From positions 1 through 7,702 of the forward strand of contig DEHW01000167.1 of the NCBI GenBank assembly GCA_002352135.1: a stretch of DNA of 7,702 nucleotides, in the 5' to 3' direction. The notes beneath the pieces are model-generated. The model saw only the letters and a list, made by a program, of their open reading frames with translations, was not told the origin of the DNA and did not search any database. Shown one piece after another: positions 5,816-7,702 of the stretch. The position numbers and the translations under genes are program-made. The stretch is from Lysobacterales bacterium UBA2790 (GTDB lineage Bacteria; Pseudomonadota; Gammaproteobacteria; Xanthomonadales; Xanthomonadaceae). Every line of letters starts with the position of its first letter. The first letter of the stretch is position 1.

Positions 5816-6949
5816 ATGTTCGAATTCACCCGTCGCGAATTGCTCAAGCTGGGACTGGGAGCGACCGCCGCCTCGCTGCTGTCTGGTTATCGTGATGCCG
5901 TAGCGAAGGCCGACAAACCCCTGCGCATACTGATTTTGGGTGGCACAGGATTCACCGGTCCGCATCAGGTTCGCTATGCCTTGCAGCGTGGGCATCAGGT
6001 CACCTTGTTCAATCGTGGGAGAAAACCGCAGCAGTGGCCTGGTGAGGTGGAGGAACTGCTGGGTGACCGCGACACCGGCGACTACAGCGCTCTCGAGGGA
6101 CGTGAGTGGGACGTGTGTATCGACAATCCGACTTCGGTACCGGCGTGGGTGCGTGACGCAGCGGCTGTGCTCAAAGGCCGAATTGCGCACTACCTCTTCA
6201 TATCGACTATTTCGGTCTATGCCGATAACTCGCAGCCCGGCATGGATGAGGACGCGGCGGTCGCGCAATACGAGGGTGCCGACGCCATGGCGGAGACCAT
6301 GGCTGGGCTGCGCGCCAACATGAATCTATACGGCCCGCTCAAGGCATTGAGCGAAGCTGAGGCACGTCGGCAATACGGCGACGAGGCGGTCACCATCATT
6401 CGCCCGGGATTGATCGTTGGACCTGGCGATGAGACCGACCGCTTCACCTACTGGCCAGTGCGCATTGCCCGTGGTGGCGATGTCGCCGCGCCAGGTGATG
6501 GCAGCGATCCCGTGCAGTTCATCGACGCGCGCGACTTGGCGGAGTGGACCATTCGGATGGCCGAAACGCGCTCCGCTGGCACCTTCAATGCGACCGGGCC
6601 GAATTACGAAATGAGCATGGCGGCGATGCTTCATGGCGTTCGCGCCGGGACAACGGCGGGCGCACGATTGCATTGGTTGCCCAGTGGTTTTCTGGACGAG
6701 CAGGGTATACATGCTTGGTCGGACATGCCGGTTTGGGTGCCTGGAGTCGGCGACAGTGCAGGCTTTTCACGAGTGAGCAACCGACGTTCACTACAGCAAG
6801 GCCTTACCTTTCGACGCTTCAGTGAGACGGTTGGCGACACTCTGGCCTGGTTCGGGGGGCTGCCAACCGAGCGTCAGTCGGTATTGCGTGCAGGCCTGAC
6901 AGCGGACAAGGAGCGCGCCCTGTTGACGAAGTTCGGTATTCCCGGGTAG
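5816..6949 (+). CDS. Tat-exported NAD(P)-binding epimerase/dehydratase-like protein (extended SDR)
   Basis: The 377-residue protein opens with a twin-arginine signal: TRRELLK at 5-11, hydrophobic stretch 12-24, and candidate cleavage after an Ala at 28-32. The mature part is a Rossmann-fold extended SDR. GGTGFTG at 42-48 is the dinucleotide-binding loop, FNRGR near 65-69 follows the second strand where the adenine ribose is read, STISVYA at 130-136 supplies the catalytic Ser/Thr position, and Y172-GPL-K176 is the YxxxK active site. RPGLIVGPGDETDRF and VQFIDARDLAEW further on are typical of NAD-dependent epimerase/dehydratase proteins. The active site is complete, so it should be enzymatically competent. 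The substrate is unknown; sugar or isoflavone-reductase-like chemistry are possibilities. Its family commonly carries Tat signals in Xanthomonadales, from memory. It is divergent from the CxxC protein and 100 bases upstream of the DUF922 gene on the same strand. Confidence 0.92.
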   Translation: MFEFTRRELLKLGLGATAASLLSGYRDAVAKADKPLRILILGGTGFTGPHQVRYALQRGHQVTLFNRGRKPQQWPGEVEELLGDRDTGDYSALEGREWDVCIDNPTSVPAWVRDAAAVLKGRIAHYLFISTISVYADNSQPGMDEDAAVAQYEGADAMAETMAGLRANMNLYGPLKALSEAEARRQYGDEAVTIIRPGLIVGPGDETDRFTYWPVRIARGGDVAAPGDGSDPVQFIDARDLAEWTIRMAETRSAGTFNATGPNYEMSMAAMLHGVRAGTTAGARLHWLPSGFLDEQGIHAWSDMPVWVPGVGDSAGFSRVSNRRSLQQGLTFRRFSETVGDTLAWFGGLPTERQSVLRAGLTADKERALLTKFGIPG

Positions 6950-6965
6950 CGCAACGCTATGCGGG
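6941..6965 (+). terminator. Stem-loop spanning the stop codon of the SDR gene
   Basis: CCCG (6941-6944) pairs with CGGG (6962-6965) and TAGCG (6947-6951) with CGCTA (6955-6959). The two stems are joined by a G-U pair and one G-G mismatch, and the loop is CAA. The TAG stop codon lies in the stem. There is no T-tract afterwards (TGCTCTGG follows), so it is not a canonical intrinsic terminator; it may be an mRNA 3' stabiliser or partial terminator before the DUF922 gene. Confidence 0.42.
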
Positions 6966-7049
6966 TGCTCTGGGCGTGCTGCGCTGCAGTGGCTTCGACC
7001 AAGTGATTGCACTTCGCGACGAATCGAGGTTCTCAAGCGTCAACCGCGC

Positions 7050-7628
7050 ATGAGCCTGTTTATGCGTTTTCTACTTCTGGTACTGCTTGCCGGTCCGCCA
7101 TCGGTGTCCGTAGCGCTTGAGCCGGTGCACTTGGTTGCCGATGTCGAGAACCACGAGTTTCCCGTGTTCTCAGTTCGTCCAAGTGCGGTCATTCACGATT
7201 TGCGACCGCATCCAGAAATGGCTGACAACAACTGGCGCTACGAGGGCTTGACCCAAGCGAGCTTGGAACTGCAGCAGTCGCTTGAACAGACGCCGGACCG
7301 GTGTGTTGTCGGATCGATTTTCCTGCGGTTGCAACAGGAGGTTCGCGTGCCGCAATGGCGACCACCCGAAGAACCTTCCGCAGAGATGCGTGATCGCTGG
7401 CAGCGTGCAAGAGACGCCTTGCTGGCGCATGAGCAGACTCATGTCGCCTACTCAATGGAGGCCGCTGAACTGCTGAAGGCGACGCTGGAGAGCATGCCCG
7501 GTGATCGGGATTGCGAGACCTTGCAGCGAGCTATCGAACGAAGCTACCGCCGCAGTCTGGCGCGCCTTTCACTTCGGCATGCCATGTTCGATGCGCGGAC
7601 CAAGCACGGCGATCTCGAAGACCTCTGA
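7050..7628 (+). CDS. Secreted DUF922 family protein, putative zinc-dependent protease
   Basis: A 192-residue protein with a Sec signal peptide (R6, hydrophobic 7-14, likely cut after SVA at 20-22). The mature part matches the remembered layout of DUF922: RYEGLTQASLELQQSL near 67-82, C85, VPQW, RDRWQRARDALLAHEQTH with the HExxH zinc motif at 127-131, a second Cys at 155 that could pair with C85, and the terminal signature FDARTKHG at 180-187. DUF922 proteins are annotated as putative Zn-dependent proteases from the HExxH; no activity is firmly established that I know of. The gene follows the SDR by 100 bases. No Shine-Dalgarno precedes the ATG at 7050 (AACCGCGC before it); the in-frame ATG at 7062 is an alternative that keeps the signal peptide. 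I see no good promoter in the gap, so read-through from the SDR gene is likely. Confidence 0.88.
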   Translation: MSLFMRFLLLVLLAGPPSVSVALEPVHLVADVENHEFPVFSVRPSAVIHDLRPHPEMADNNWRYEGLTQASLELQQSLEQTPDRCVVGSIFLRLQQEVRVPQWRPPEEPSAEMRDRWQRARDALLAHEQTHVAYSMEAAELLKATLESMPGDRDCETLQRAIERSYRRSLARLSLRHAMFDARTKHGDLEDL

Positions 7629-7645
7629 ACTGCCCTGAGCAGGTC
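7620..7645 (+). terminator. Possible weak stem-loop after the DUF922 gene
   Basis: GACCT (7620-7624) pairs perfectly with AGGTC (7641-7645) across the stop codon, and CAATTT follows. A shorter competing hairpin, CTGC (7630-7633) with GCAG (7639-7642), lies inside. Both stems are short and the T-tract is only three bases, so termination here is uncertain. Confidence 0.22.
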
Positions 7646-7702
7646 CAATTTCGATCCATGCGCGACGTTTGTCGGAACGCCTCAACGTCTTCGCGTAGTG
7701 GT

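Noticed and set aside
5400..5903. A 167-codon plus-strand frame over the second divergent region
   Set aside because: It is antisense to the exported CxxC protein and out of frame with the Tat signal; no signal or motif is visible.
7001..7014. AAGTG-ATTG-CACTT dyad between the SDR and DUF922 genes
   Set aside because: Short and single, with no adjoining promoter that I can identify.
1..7702. Hidden mobile element, CRISPR array, tRNA or defence island
   Set aside because: There are no spaced direct repeats, terminal inverted repeats, transposase or integrase motifs, or tRNA-like folds; the genes are tightly packed housekeeping and envelope genes with even composition.

Overview
The window is a GC-rich (roughly 60%) piece of ordinary, gene-dense bacterial chromosome. 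The proteins and gene order (a bacterial GlnRS next to RlmM, a Tat-signal NAD-dependent epimerase-like protein, a DUF922 protein) look like a gammaproteobacterium of the Xanthomonadales/Lysobacterales. That placement rests on remembered family resemblance, not on a search. I see no insertion sequence, integrase, CRISPR array, tRNA, rRNA or plasmid/phage gene. No gene-free stretch exceeds 150 bases.

Layout. Bases 1-1170 are read leftward: a truncated gloB (hydroxyacylglutathione hydrolase, N-terminal 113 residues) lies downstream of a fumarylacetoacetate-hydrolase-family gene. A 122-base gap with a nested inverted repeat separates them. Bases 1171-1313 are a divergent promoter region. Bases 1314-5016 are a tight rightward cluster: glnS, a small Cys-rich lipoprotein whose GTG start overlaps the glnS stop, a guanine-deaminase-like enzyme 3 bases further on, and rlmM 5 bases after that. 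The stop codon of rlmM interlocks with that of a convergent gene for an exported protein of unknown family (5013-5687, leftward). A second divergent region (5688-5815) leads rightward into a Tat-signal SDR/epimerase-like oxidoreductase (5816-6949), then a secreted DUF922 family protein with an HExxH metalloprotease motif (7050-7628). The last 74 bases are unassigned.

How the genes fit together. The central cluster mixes translation (charging of tRNA-Gln; 2'-O-methylation of 23S rRNA) with purine salvage/catabolism (guanine to xanthine) and an envelope lipoprotein; co-transcription is likely from the 1-5 base spacings. The right half is a set of exported proteins: a Tat-exported nucleotide-binding oxidoreductase, a putative periplasmic metalloprotease and, divergently, a CxxC-bearing exported protein. 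The left genes are glutathione/small-molecule metabolism.

I found no convincing new defence or mobile system. The points most worth a second look are the Cys-rich lipoprotein between glnS and the deaminase, the Tat-exported NAD(P)-binding enzyme, the uncharacterised CxxC protein interlocked with rlmM, three stem-loops at gene ends, and the shared CC-ATG, mostly Shine-Dalgarno-poor start context.
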